Origin: Euonymus europaeus
Lineage: Eukaryota > Streptophyta > Magnoliopsida > Celastrales > Celastraceae
Length of the DNA: 64,000 nucleotides
Direction of reading: 5' to 3'
Assembly: GCA_963580455.1 (NCBI GenBank)
Contig: OY756964.1
Location: 21,364,001-21,428,000, forward strand
The notes under the pieces are model-generated. The model saw only the letters and a program-made list of their open reading frames with translations. It searched no databases and was not told the DNA's origin. The position numbers and the translations under genes are program-made. Of the stretch, positions 12,501 through 27,500 are shown one piece after another; the first letter of the stretch is position 1; every line of letters begins with the position of its first letter.

Positions 12501-15500
12501 TTATCCTGAGGTTGACAATAGCCCATTCCTATTTGTTATAGTGATTAGTGAATTCACATGACATATCCAAGGTGAGATACCTTGGTGCATGTTGTTTGCG
12601 GATGATAGTTCTAGTGGATGAGACAATATTAGGAGTTAAATAAAAACTCATGATGTGGAGGCAAACCTTAGAGTGTAAAGGATTTAAATTAAGTAGGTTT
12701 AAAACAGAATACATGAAATGTAAGTTTAGTAAAAGTGGACGAGAGAATGAACAAACGATTGAATTAGATGAGAGAGAACTAACAAAAAGTAAGGTTTTCA
12801 AATAACTTGGCTCAATTTTCCAAGATGACGCAAACATTTGTGAAGATATAGCTTATAGGATAGGATTAAAAATGGGTGAATGAAGTGGAGGAGTGCATTT
12901 GGGATTTTAGATGAACGAAAGATATATTTAAGGTTGAAGGAAAAATTCTATAAGCCGGCTATACGACTCGAGATGATACATGGTTCTGAGTGTTGGCTAT
13001 TAAGAGAACATATCCAAAAATGCATTTTGGAGAAATGTAAATGCTTCTTTGGATGTGTGGCCACACGAGGGAAGATATGGTAAAAAATGAGATAATTAGA
13101 TCTAAGATAAGGTAACACCAATTGAAGACAAGTTGCGAGAAAACAGTTTAAGATGGTATGGCCATGCACAACATGGAGATAACGGTGCGATGATGAAGAA
13201 AATTGAGAGAATTTGTATCGGAGAGTAGAAACTAGAAAGTGAATAGGAAGACCTAAAAGTACATGACTTGAAGTAGTAAGAAATAATATGAATTCAATAA
13301 GAGTTGATGAAAGTATAATCCTAAATTGAAATGAATGGCCAAAACTAATACACGTAGTGTATTCTCATTGATTTTCTCATAAGCTCATATATCCGACCCC
13401 AACGTTTTGGGATAAAGGCTCGGATGATGATGAGTCGAGAGTAAGATCCACTTTATGAAATTTATTTTATGTTCAAATGATCTGATTGAATACGCACCAT
13501 TCCTCTGCAGGATTGCTATATTGATATATGCTCTCAAGAAGTTCTTACTGTTTTAAAGGACAATTTTGACTATCAGCATCTTCGTCGCCATTTTGTCAAA
13601 GGATTGCTTATGGATGATGTATGTATTTCTCGATTTACAGTGAAACATACTTTCACTTATTTTCTGCTTACATGCATGCATTAATTTCCATTGCAATAGT
13701 TGTTCATATCCCCGACCCTTATTAGTAAGAAATCGTTAAACATTTAATAACAAGGTTCATATAGTGTACAGGGTGAATGAAATAGAGGCGAAAGTTTAAG
13801 TAGAAAGCACCTGCTCAAAGGGGGAAGTGTTGAAAGAAAGTTTTCCTTGGTTGGAAAATATATTTTCTTAAGGCAGCCAGGAGGTGCAACCACATGCAAT
13901 TATTGTAGGCGCTTTGCAGATATATAACCAACTACCTTTAATCCTCTTGTTACCATAGGAAAATCAACCTTCCTAAGAAAAACACGATGCCTAAGTAGGT
14001 GCGGGTATTTACAGTGTTCTCTTCCTAGGGAATTCTATTGTATAAGAAGATTTGAAATGTCCGCTTTGAACTAAATGTGAGTTTTGCTCGTTGTCCAATT
14101 GAGATAGGATAGATGCATCCTTCTGTAGTTCTCTTCCATTTCTTCCAATCCTAGTCTATAGTGAATACTTGGTTAACTTATTGCCTGAACTGCTCAAAAC
14201 TCTGCAAGTGAGGCTTTGCAGCTTGATTAAATTCTGGGATTTATTGCACATCACTTTGAATTACAGAATTACTGAGAATTTTGCATTTGACTAGCTAATA
14301 TACTTAATTACTTATAAATTCCTTTAACGTAGTCATACATTAAGTTGTCCCTGTTCACTACATTTCTGATTAGATATTACAATTGCTAGAAGCATAACAA
14401 GCACCTTGTTGGCTCGTCTCTCAATCAACAAAAGAAGCAGTATCTTGATAGACTTTCTGATATTCACTTTAGGATTCATTGGGTTGAGTGTCATTTGGTT
14501 GGAGAGGGTTAGTTTTTATATTTGAAATGGACTCTACTGGAAATGCAATTTTTATTTTTATTGTGACACATAATTTAACTGGTGAGAAGATTGTAGTTTA
14601 ATGTATAATATATTTAAGTTATGCGACACTGATATTTTTCCAAGTTATGTGATCTTACACAGTTCCACTAAATGTAAAGCTTTCTCTCAGAAAATGGTTT
14701 GAGTGATTACATTTAGCTAATTGCTTATGCTTTCAGATCACGGGTTACAAAATATTCAGTCATGAAATTCACTCGAGCTACGCAGCTAGGATTGATAATT
14801 ATCGAAGTTATGATACCATCAGCAAGGACATAATTCAGAGGTGGACATACCCATTTGTTCCAGATGTAGTATTTTCCGGAAATTATGCAGCTAAACTTGA
14901 AAGGCAGGGGATGTATCGAGCATCAGGTGAGGATTTTATAAATGGGATTGATAAAATTTTGTGTATTTGCTTCCAATAGTTACTTTCTATGGCCAACAAC
15001 AGTCCTCTTTCCTTTGGAGCATAAATACTTGCTTGATGTAGTTAACCGGCCAATTACAAGTTTAATATTGCTCTATTTAGCATTTTACATGTGTAAAAGA
15101 AATGACAGGTTCTGTTATGCCTGATATCTTTGGATAAAACTGTTTCTGTTTCATCCATGCTTATTAAATGTCTTTTTGGAGATTTCTCTTCCACTTTACA
15201 TTGTGCGTTGGACATAGATGCAATAGAATGTGGTTCAACTTCTATGATGTGTGAGGTTTCTGAGAATGGTATTTTACGATGTGTTTGATTAGTCATTTCA
15301 TATGGGTGTTTTACTCCCTTGATTTGCGTTTGTTATTGTTGTTGTTTTGAGGTTCTTGTGGTTGAGCCTGCTTGCATACATCTCTGATTCTCTGAACATT
15401 ATGGGTTTAAATGAGCTGAGCTGAGGCGAGCCACTTGGCTAGACTCAGGACCTTCTTTCTTCTAAGATTACTGAGCTTGAGCTTCTACTTGAGTCTCGCA

Positions 15501-18500
15501 CTTCCAGCATTAAAAACTTTGTGGCTTGAGATGACTCGTTTAAAAGTAGCTGATCCAGAGCTCCAGCCCGACCTTAAATTTCGATTTGACTTTGTAAAAA
15601 CTTTAATTTAACCTTTTCATTAAATCATTCAATCTAATTGAAGTGAAAACCACCACCTTAAATACAAGCAGGAGAAAAAAACTTTATCTCATGCTAGTTC
15701 ATTGTGAAAGATTAGTTGTAATTTTAATGTCGAAAAGTTCCACTGACAAATAGTGAAATAAGGAAAGATGGTTAAGTTACTTTAATACTTGGGTTTGTAT
15801 GGCAGCACATCATTGATTTCATTTCTTTCTAATTTTCTGCCTTAGCCACTATATTATAGTGATATTTTAACCTGCACCTTTTCATCTGCCACTTGTGATA
15901 TCCATTTCCATGATAGAAGCTGAAACTATGACATTCTTTCTTTTGTACTTGTAGTGAGAAGCAATAATTTTTATGTTGTGTACTTCCCCAAAAGCTTTTC
16001 GTTGACTTTGATTTGATATGAATTTTTGTCAGATATAGAACAATCACGCTCTGCACGAATTGGTCCTTTTACTGTTATTGGAAAGGGTACGAGAATAGGG
16101 AATGACGTCAAAATTACAAACTCAGTTGTTGGAAATGGGTGTAAAATTGGGTCAAATGTGGTCATAGAAGGTTCATATATTTGGGATAATGTCATCATTG
16201 AAGATTACTGTGAGCTAAGGCATGCAATAGTATGCAGCGGGGTTACAATGAAGTCTGGAGCAGTTTTGGAACCTGGTGTTGTACTGTCTTTTAAGGTACA
16301 TGCTCCTACATATCTGTCATCTCCCGTTTATTTTGGCTCCCTCTCATACTGTTAGATTCCCTTGTGAATTTCATTGAAAGGTCCGTATCCAGAGTTCGAT
16401 GTGGCTATGCCGCCAGATGTTCTCTGACTAAAATTTAAATTTTTTTGATTTAATTCACCAATATTAATGTAGTTTTAGTTGAGTATGTTAAATTATCTCA
16501 AGGTTGGTGGCTTTCAAAGAAATTTAGATTGTGTACCTGCTATTTTTTTAAAAAAAAATTTGAGAGTTCAATTTGACTTGAGACTTATGTTTGTCATTGG
16601 GATTTGCGGCAGAGTATGGTCTGCGTTTTTTCTTAATTTAAATATTTAATAGTTGAATGACAACAACAACAATAAATGGGAAGTTATGGCGTTCCAGTGA
16701 CCTACTAATTATTTATTTCATACTTTAGTCTCATAGACTAACCCAATTTGTTTTGCTCCACAGGTTATAATTGGCCAAAAATTTGTCGTTCCTGCGTATT
16801 CGAAAGTATCTTTACTTCAGCAACCAATTGAGGAAGATAGTGATGAAGAGCTCGAGTATGCTGAAAATAGCAGTGGAACTGTTGATTCATGTAAGTTACC
16901 TTTGTTTTAACTTGTTTAATGCTCTAATTTTTGTAAGGGTCTTTTTAATGTAATTTTTTCGTAGCTATAAATAATCCTAGGTAGTTTTAGTATTGTCCAC
17001 CATAATTTCCTCCTCGTCTAGCCTTTGTAGCGCTTTCTTTCTTTTCTTTTTTCAATTTTTTTTACTTCTCGAAATTTCACAAAATTGTGACGCAATCAAG
17101 AAAAGGTGGCTTGAGTCATATTGTTTAAGGTGTTGGGTGCAGATTTCATGGGCCATGAAATGTATAGTCCCCTTAGCTTACAAACCATTTAGCCATAATA
17201 GGATCAGAGAGCCTGAGATGATAGAGGGAGGATCGGATGCAGGCAAAGTTTGTGGGAGGCTGAAAGTCTTTTTGAGAAGTGAAAAATAATTTATTGTCAA
17301 CCAAAGAAGCAGTTACAAAGAGGATAAACTGATGCTATAAAAGAAATTAGTACAAAAATCTGATAATAATTTGGAAAGATGAAATTAAGAGAAGGCATAT
17401 GAATAACAATTTCAAAACTAGGGGTATGATTTGAGATCTGAGGATAACTTACATCTATCAGAAATAATAGATAAAAAACGCTACACAGAGTTTGTTGGAA
17501 TGATGTGTCCAAAGGTTAAGGAAGATGTGCGTGCCGTGCAATGTTGAACAAGAGAGAGCTTATAGATAGTCAGATTGTCTGAGATGAACTACAAAAGCAC
17601 AACATTTGGAATGGGCTTAAATTTGTCTCCTTAAATTTTCCAATTGGTTGTTTCTGTGTGGCTCGCCTAAATGTTATTAGTAGCAAGTCCCTTATAATGG
17701 ATAAGAGCTTTATTGTTTCATCTTTGATATTCCATATGATTTGCAGTGATCACAGGTGCAGTAGATAAATTAAATGGAGAGATGACGTCTCGATTGTCTG
17801 ATACGCGATGCTGGCCTGCAGCTGAGGTTATAGATTACTCTAGCTTTCACATTCTGTAATCCAGAATAATCTCTAATATATATCTTCATGAGTTTTCCAG
17901 TCCTGTGCTATAGATATTGTGAAAATTAATTATATGAAATATCGATACGCTTATAGTGTCGTGCTGTGTTGACTATGCCACATATCGAGGTTGAACATGC
18001 CACCTTATCATAGTGGTGTTGAACGTAGTTGTCACTTGTCAATATCATATGCTACTTTATACATCGTGTTTGTTGATTTATTGTGTGTCTTGTTGCGGTG
18101 CATCTAGAGGAAGTTCAAATTTGAATAGCGAATGTACATATCATTCTTTTTCTACTGTGTATCATACTCCATAGAAAAACTTAGGTTTTTTTGGAGGTAG
18201 AGAGCAGGTGAAGAGTGAGGGAGGGACAATCTGCTTAAGTTGTATCAAAATCTGGTCCTCTACTTTTTATCAACTTTCTGGAGGCCATTGACTCTTTCTA
18301 TTTGTAGTTCTTTCCACCTTCTTGGCGCTTCAGTGATAAACCTTGCATCGGCTGATCTACTTCAATGTCAAGAAGTATCTCAATCTTTTAAGATTCTTTG
18401 GCACAAAAGTGGGCATCCTTGCTAATATTGAAGCTTTCAACTTGTTTCATGCTAAATTTGTAGACAATCTTGTTAAGTTATTAAACCAGGCCATAAATAG

Positions 18501-21500
18501 TTTTCTTCAATTTACATGCCTTGCGTGACTAGGCAAATTTAGGAGGTTGCTTTTATGGCATACCTCATGCAAAAAACCATGTAAGCAAGATTTTATGCCT
18601 AACTTATGCAATGATAAGCGCCATTTTTTTTGAAACATGGTTCTCAACAATCAAATCTTGGCTCTTAGACATTGCAATGTTGATATTTTCAACCTAGAAT
18701 AGCTTTTGTTTTTCTTTCAATTGTTTTTTCTTATCTGTTGTATTTACTGTTCTTCTTGTACTCTTTTTTTTAGTGGCACTCTTTTTGTGCCCTGGAATGA
18801 AGTTTTTTTTTGCACACAAAAATGAATAGTAGTCTAATATGATTATTGGCTTGAAATTTAATAATGCATATCGGCTCACAACCAGTAAAATGTTTGTAGG
18901 TAAGGTATCTTAGGCTCTAAGTGTTATTTCGATATTAAGGCATCCATTTGATTCTGGGACAGGAAGGGTTATACGGAATAGAAAATCTGAAATTTCCTAT
19001 ATTTTCAAATTTATTAGATTGGGAATTGTCTTTGTATTTTATGTTGTAATTATTTTTAAATTTTTTTTTGTTAGAATTAGATGTATTAAGTGTTAATTTG
19101 TTTTTTAATTATTAATTCTATCCTTTGTATTATTTTTTGTTTTGTATGTTTCCCATTACAAAACAACTTATTATGAGAACTTGAGTCCTAATTGTTCTAG
19201 GGATAGGATGCGAGATATATCCTTGTACCTCCTGCTTATGAAGATAATATTTTTGGCGCATAAATCCAGTATTTGAATTCTAATATTTGAACTATTGAAA
19301 AAGAAATTCTAATATTTGAAATATTTAATGTTACTCAAGAAAGTTAATGATAGTAACAGAAAGTAGTTATCGAAATAACTCGGACAACGGTCATTCAGTT
19401 GTGCTCGAGGCTCAATTTGTTTTCTGAAAGAAAGCAAATTACTCTTCTGGTGTACGCCACTGTATGGTACTTGTTTAAGCCTTCCTTTTATATATTCTTT
19501 TACCTTTGAAAAAATTGTGAACTTATCCAAAGGAAACATTGTGTACTTCTTTAGAATGGTTGATATGCATCCATCTTACATCGTTTTTGCAATTTTGTTG
19601 CAATTCCTCTTTCCATGGCAAATGAAGAGCATAAGACTGGAGTATATTAACTTAGTATTTCTGGGCAATTCATTAGGCATCTCAATATATTTGTTATTTG
19701 CCTCTCTAATTTTTTTGCTGTATTAGGTTGGCAATGATGGGGCTGGCTATATTTGGTCAGTATGCGAAGAAGGTCATGAGGAGGAATGGAGGCATTCAAT
19801 TGCCCCCATTCCTGCTGATAAATTTTCTGAGGCTATGCGGGCAATAGATGACGATCTGGAATTGTTAAATCAAGATGGTAATGCTCTCTCATCATCTGGG
19901 GAGGTGAAACGTGAGTTGGACAGCGATGATTCTGAAGATGACGAAGATCCTAGAGATTTCGAGCAAGAGGTGAAAAACATCAACTACAATATTGGAATTC
20001 AATGTGTATTTTGAACCGACAAAAGGTTCAAATTATTTTGTTTTGGTGTGTAGGTTGAAGCAACTTTCCAGAGGGCTGTTCTTGAAAACATTGAAGTAGG
20101 GCATGTGATCCTAGAAGTTAACTCATTGCGGTATGCTACTTCTATTTTCCTTTAACAATCCATGCCTTATTTTAATGTGTGGTAGATTAATTACGAGTCC
20201 AATTTTATCTTTATTTATAGTTTTAAAAGGCTTAGCTTAACTGTGGCACTTACGAGAAGCTTACTTTTGAACATTGACCTATATATATATATATCCAGAA
20301 TTGTGGCAGTCACCAGTAAACCTTTTAACTTCAACGGTATCCTTTGGCCACGACATCAGATGCACTCTTTCACTCCAACCAAGCATTGTTAATTTTATGG
20401 GATCTATTCCTCCTTAACCTCCATAATTTTGTATCTCTTTTCATCAATTTTACCTGATCAACTCCGTATATTATGCGGGGGAAGGCTGCCTACATCTTGC
20501 TTGTCTCCGACTCCGCCCATTGCGGGAGGCCAGGAGTTCTGTCCACGGGAGTTGTTTACCTTACTGTCATCTCCTCTTCTCCTTTGCTAAATTTGTATGC
20601 CATATATCCAACATATTATGCAAAAGTAATGTTTGTTACATCCTGCATGTCTCCGACTCGCCCACTATGGGAGTATTGTGTACAAGAGTTATTTACCTTT
20701 TACCTATACTCTGTTTTAGTCATCTTTATTCTAAAAACTGGCGATACCTAATTATGGGCTTCCATGTAATTGAACTAATGGAGTTATATGCGTGTCAGCA
20801 TTTAAGGGATGGTATATCGACTGCCATCAAATGAAGGTATTTTTTTTGTGTGAAAGTTGAACAACATTTGTTTTAGCGGAAAAGGTATATTTGCTCTATT
20901 TACATTCTTAATTAAGTACACGGGCTTCTAGCGTACTTGCCCAATAGACTAATCGGCCAATCACCCTCTTTTTTTTTAAATTCCTTCTAGCCTCCAACTC
21001 TCCTAGCCCCTCTAAACTCTATTGATGTACAACCATTTTTCTCCAACCCGTATTAAGCCACAATGATTTTCCTAAAGTCTCCTTATTAGCAGATCTCTAT
21101 GAACATTTCCCGAGGAGGCTCTTATTCAAAATAATTAACTATTTAATTCCTAATGCAAGCTTTTCTTTTTATCTGATCACAATCTTCGCTTGGTGATTTA
21201 TGTGTGGTACTATTTGTTTTTGGATGACTAGAAAGTAGAAACTGTCAAGTTGATTTAAATTTCACCCACAAAAAATGAAGGCGCCTTTTGGGTAAATCAA
21301 ATCGTAATTCTTTTCTAAAGGTTTAGGGATTAGGCTTTTAAAAGTGTAATTTTTTTGAGAAATTAGGTAGATAGTCGTGGTTTTTTTGGTCAATCTTTTA
21401 CGAATAGGTATGTCATTTATCTTCTCAAATTTGGGTTTGTTTTGTTGCCATACTGATTATAGAAATTATAGAAGGCCGTGAAACGGGATTGTTTTGGTCA

Positions 21501-24500
21501 GTTGGTTGTGTATCCTTCTTGTGTTGTTGTTTGAGCTAAATGCAGTTATTTCTGCTGATCTGACTAAGTTTGGACTAACTTATTTAATTAGTTATGCAGT
21601 TATTAATTACAGAGTTTGCGGTTAATCAAGTTATGCAGTACCTTAGGGTTTGTAAGCATAATTTTCTTTCTCTTGTAAAATCTGTAAGGTTCCTGATGAT
21701 TATATCTATGAATTTAACTTTGCAAGACAGGTAGGTGAGGGGCTGATGTCTGAAACCCTTCTTATCTATTATGTTTTACTTGATTTTCTTTGTTTAACCT
21801 TTTCGTATTTATTTTTTTATGTTTGATTAAGTGCTGATTTTTCTTAATTTCTTTTGTTTCAAGTGTACTTGTTGCTATATATTGCTTATAAATTAGTTGA
21901 TGAACTTTATCAAAGCCTAAAACTTTTGTGTTTTTCCTCTAGGTTGGCATACAACATGAACTCATATGATTGTGCTGGAGCACTATTTTATTCAATGATG
22001 AAACTGGCACTAGAAAACAGTTCTGAGGGTTAGTAGTTTCTCACGCAAGCCTCCTTTCATTTTCGTTTTCCTTTTCCATAATAATGCTCAATCCTGTGCA
22101 ATTTTCATTGTGTTCACCGCTGGATATTCAAGTTACTCTATGCAGTGGTGAACACACATTATGTGGGTATAAGGTAAGCGTAAATTTTCGCCGACCCCGC
22201 ACCTGCCCCCTGCAGTAGTTTTGTTTGCCTACCACATACTGACATACCATGCTCATGTTGTCTTGCTGGAACATTTCTTTAACTATTTTCTTTTCTTCAT
22301 ATGGAGCATGGTTGCTGCAGATCTAACACCAGCCACTGACTTTCAAGTTGATACTAGTATCCTTCAGTTATTTCATTCTGCAAATATGAAAAAAAATTAT
22401 CTGTCACTTTGTTGTTTTGTGTTTACCTATGTGAATGGCCTCTGTGACTTCTAATTACTTTTTTCTTTTATCATGTGTCATAAAGAGGTGGTAAAATGTC
22501 AAAATTTCCCATTCAGGATAAATTTTTTCCCCTAGAAATTCTCCCTTTGTTTTCACTTTTAACCTTTTCTTCAAGGCTTTGCCATATTTTCTGGTGATCC
22601 ATTTTTTATGTACTTATCTTGTTATGCTAATATGCATTTGGAGAAACATTTGATACTAGAAATCTTTTACACAATTCAAAGATATATGAAGTGATCCATA
22701 ACTACAGGCCTACAGCCTGTGCCTCCATTTTTGTTCTCACCTGCTATATTTGTTTAAGCATCTGTTTTGTCCTCCAACTAGTTCCTCTTATAGATAGCTC
22801 ATTGCCCTACCTTGTGCAGCTATTTTTCTCTTTTTCACATTCTACAAAACACAAATTGGTTTAGCTTTGGCATTATCATACATGTGAAGTATCAGTCATA
22901 TATTGGTCTGGTGATACTCAAATTGCATTCCCCAATTACGTCATCATTCTCAAACTAAATGTTTCAAATTACTATTCTGAGGAAGGAATACAAGTGGGGA
23001 TGGTTATTTTCCCAGTAGAGAAGGTTGGGGTTGTTCCAGGAGCATTCCACTCCCTCTTTCTAGCTCTTCTCCCTTTTGATTAATAACAGAAAATCATTGA
23101 AAATAAGTAGATCAGCTCATAGCCTAAAAATGTTTATGTTCATGTTAGCAGTCCTGTTATGATAGTTTAGTTGACATAGTTGTTTGTTACTATTCTTATT
23201 TTATAGAAACATGTGATTGCAATCATTATATTGAAGTTCCGTGTGTTGGAGCTGGCAAGTCTCGAGAGGAACCTCATTTTCAGTTCTTGCACATTGTTGA
23301 ATGGACCACTGTTAATTTAAATGGAATACCACTAATCCATAATTTACTTTGTCCATATTATTTAACGAGATTTATGTAATTTCATGAGCTTAAAATAGCA
23401 ATTTTGTTTATGAGGATAGAAAACTTCTAATTGTGGCAGAAATGGTAAGTGAACTCAAGAGGGGCTGATTTGTGGGTCCCATTTCTTGCATGAAGCCTAA
23501 ACCTGTTTCCTTACAATCCCTGTATATAAATTCCCTAACCTCTTTATTTTGTATGTTTATTTACATGCCTGAATACTTGTGTTATGATCCAATAAATGTG
23601 GATATATTAAATTTCAGATGGAAGAGTGTGTTTTTCGAATTTTGTTGTACCTTTGTGTTGTCTGCATCTGAATTCCTTTGATGGTTTGATTTTTGTATCT
23701 CTTTGTTCGTAGTTGTGCTATTACTGCATACTTGCAGCATAAGATTACTGTTTTGTCCATGGATGCAAAATTGTTTGTGGTAGTAGTTTGGTTTCCTATT
23801 CTTTATGGTACCTGCAAAGGGAACACGTACAAAGTTGGGAAGTTCGATAGGAGTTACATTTTAGCATTTATTTTTTGCATCGTTGCAGCTATTTTACTCT
23901 CTTCCTTTCAGGGGAATTGCTTAAAAATGCTGCTAATGTTATAAGCACGTGGCAGAAACTGCTGAAGTCCTACCTTCGAGAAATAGATGAGCAGGTTTGT
24001 ACCTTTTTTCTCAAATTTTACACATCACTGGGAAATTATATTTTAAATGTTAACTTCTCTTAGCAGATTATGTTTTTTTGTAAGAGAACCTCAATGTTGC
24101 GTTATTTAGATGTTCTTCTTGATTGCCTTTGATATTTGCCATTGGGAAATTTTCTTATCTCCTTGCAATCAAACATGGTTATTGCCCCCCCCACCCTTTT
24201 TCTCCCTTCTCGAGACTTCTGTTGATAATGTAACCAAGAAGGTTTAATGGAATTTGGAAGTATCAGTTTATATAAAAGTAAATACATTCTTCCTTTACAT
24301 TTATCTGATTATCTCTCATGTAAATGGTAGCAAATATTTTTTCTCTATCCACTCTTGAGAATAAACTCCTTCAGAGATTCTTCTATTGTGTTCTCACCAA
24401 ATTACTCATCAACTCATTATTGATATTGAGTAGGGTGAGTATTTTCTCCAAAGTGCTTTCTAGCACAAAGAGCATCTATGTAAAATTACAGAATTAACTA

Positions 24501-27500
24501 CTTTCTTCCTTTGAGGTTGCTCGGGTGGACAATATCTGGTAGCCATTTCTCAATGAACTCAATAGTTGATTTTTTTTGTGTGCCTGCACCCTCTTGACCT
24601 CTTCTTTGGGATTAGGCTGATGAAAGTGGCATCAAGCTTTGACAAAATCACCGCTGGATTAAAATTCTTTGAAAAGTTCTTAGGATGGCTTGATGGATGA
24701 TTTCCGGATGGTTCTTGAAGAATTTCATTGTGAGCACATCAAGTGGTGTGCTTTCTCCATCACACTTCGCTTGGGCATCCTAATCTCGCCCTCCTCAAAA
24801 GGCGTCTTCTTCCATTCATTCTCCCCAGGTCCAATCTTCTTGAAGTGCATGCCATGATGCCATCTACCCAAGGTCTTTATGAATGGGTCTCTTGGAAGAT
24901 TTCCTTATAGTAGTCCCTTGCCTCATGTCTTGATCCTCAGTCATCTTGCCATCAATTTGCTAATATGATTCTAGCATTTATGAATGATAGCTATCTTACA
25001 GAAAAAATTTGGAGGACTATTTCATTGTTTCAACCTTAAGTATCGTAAATTTGTACCAAAGCAATTTACTCCTCAATTTTGCTGCCTAATTTATAAGCTT
25101 AGTTCTCTCCCTCAAACCTTTCCCCCAATACCTAAATTTTTGTTATTCTCACTTCCCACAATCTTTTTTCTTTCTTTCTGAAAACATGGAACTTATCCTA
25201 GGTTGGGTCATCTTGCCCAACCTTGCTGAGTAAACTTCAGATACTATTGGTCTCCCACTTACCACTACTAGCATTGTTCTAAATGCAAGATGGACCAACT
25301 AGATTTGAACCCAAGACCTGCGAGTTTACTATTGGCTATAGAGTTCAAGTTTCCCAGTCCCGTGGGTTTTTCTGTTTGGATCTCACGAACACCTCCATTA
25401 ACTTGATGCATATTGGCGATCCACAATGCTCCCTTTTACTTGTCTAAAATTTGAACCTGCTGTGTAATAGGCAGCGTGCTGCTTTCCAATAATTGCTCCC
25501 CAATGGATTGATCTGCCTCGCAGTGACCAACATGTGCATCGTTGTTAACCTTCGCCTACTTTTTGATTTTGTCATGGGAGCATTGGACCATCTTGGTATC
25601 TCCTGGTTCCCTCCTCAAAGGCCCAGTTTGTGTATGCATTAGGAAATGGAGGGTTAATGATTTTCAGTAAGTTAGACATCTAAATATGTTCTTACAGCTA
25701 TGCATTTGATAGATGGGGATCATATTTCTTGTTAATTCTGCACTATGTTTGCTGTAGTTTTCATCCTATTAGATTCGATTCAAAAGTTGTGGTATTTTTA
25801 TTCTTGGGTATCTTGTTTATCAATGAAGGCTTAGACTTCTCCAACTTCTTTCCTTGTCATCATGCGGCAGTATATCTTGCAATATCACTTGCTGTTTGTT
25901 AAATTTCATCCCTCTGTGAACTTCGTATTTTCCTTATTGCTTCTATTATCTCAAGTTTCTCATCCTTGGTATTTCTTGTGGTGCTTTGTATGGTGATCAC
26001 TATATGAAAAAGTGTTAGTTTTTTTCCTTTTTCCACACTGAATAGAATATTTTCATTGTTACATACCATAGAGTAAGATTTATTGGTTAATCAAATCAAT
26101 GGCTAGGATGTTACTATGTTGTTATGTGGTGTTCTTCTTTCATTTTATAATTTTCACTTGTATTAAATTTTAATGCCTCTGGTGCTCAACAGATAGAAGT
26201 GATACAAAAATTTGAAGAAATGTGTCTGGAATCTGCTAAGGAGTTTGCACCATTGTTTGCACAGGTATCTTTATTGTATTACTTTATGATTCTCTGTCAA
26301 AGGGTTTTCTTGAGTAATGTTGAACATATTTGCGGTAATTATGGTTTAGTTCATGATAATGATTTATAAATTGCCATGGTTTAACTTGACAAAATATTAG
26401 ATTCAGTCTGGAACTAGTTATATCCCTCTTACAGCAGCATTGCTCATTTAACCCTTGCTTTTTTTTTTTGGGGGGGGTGGGGTTGGGGCGGGGTGTGTCG
26501 ACGGTTAGACCTTTTAAATTAGTTATGTGGCTTTTCATGGGCATCAATGGCTTGTCTAAATAGTTTTTTAGAAGATATAGTATGACCCTAGCATAAGTAG
26601 TTTCTCAAGACTTTCTGAATGGCGGTTTATTTGCCATACAGAATTTTAGTTAAACAATTGGGACTATCAGTCCAATTCTGTTGCTTGTTCTAGACTTTAT
26701 TTTGTTGTTTCTGTCACTGCCGTGCTATATTCACTACATCCAAAAGGTTATCCATACTTTTAAGTTTTTACACTTTCTTTCACATGGTGTTTGCCATACA
26801 TGGTGTCAGGAAAAAATATATGTTGCACCTGTTTTCTTGAATTTTGAATTCACCAGGGGAATTTTTAGGATGGACCTTGGGTTTCACTTTCGTAGATTCC
26901 CTTGAAAAAAATTATATTTTGCTCTTTCATTCAAAAAAGAAAAAGGAAAAAAAAACCTCTATCTTTTGCTCAGGAAAAGAAGGGAAAGGGGATGGACGTT
27001 GTCAATTCTTTAGGATTCTAAATCTTTGGCTTGTTCTTGATGATTTCAAGTGGTGTCCAGAGTCTGTTTGGGTGAGGGAGTGCAATAGATTGCCTGTACA
27101 CAGTGGATGAAGGTGACAATAGGAAGATTTCAATGGCATTTTTCAAAGATTGCTCTCTATCATGACATAGCTTTTGTCATTTCGCTTACCTCTGCTATCA
27201 GTGCTGTCTTTGGTTCCCACTGGCCTCATGGGGTGTTGGGAACTTTAATGGTGGCACTACGTTGAGGTGTTATACATTTAGACTTCTTTTTTAAAATGCA
27301 ATCTTTAAGGTTGTTACCTTTTTCCCTTAGTTACTGTGAGAGGCTAGAAAAACGTATTGTTAAGATCTCCATATTGAAATATTGACGTATCTTTGGTAAG
27401 AACACCGAACCAATTAAGACCGTCTTTGTAACATCTGACATCCTATGGTAAAGTGAGGTCTATATAAAAGTAATTTATCAAACTATGGTTTCTACCACTT

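Noticed and set aside
26460..26500. T-run followed by a G-run in eIF2B epsilon intron 13 as a regulatory G-quadruplex
   Set aside because: A single short homopolymer-like tract, likely slippage-prone DNA, and weaker than the tract at 35960.
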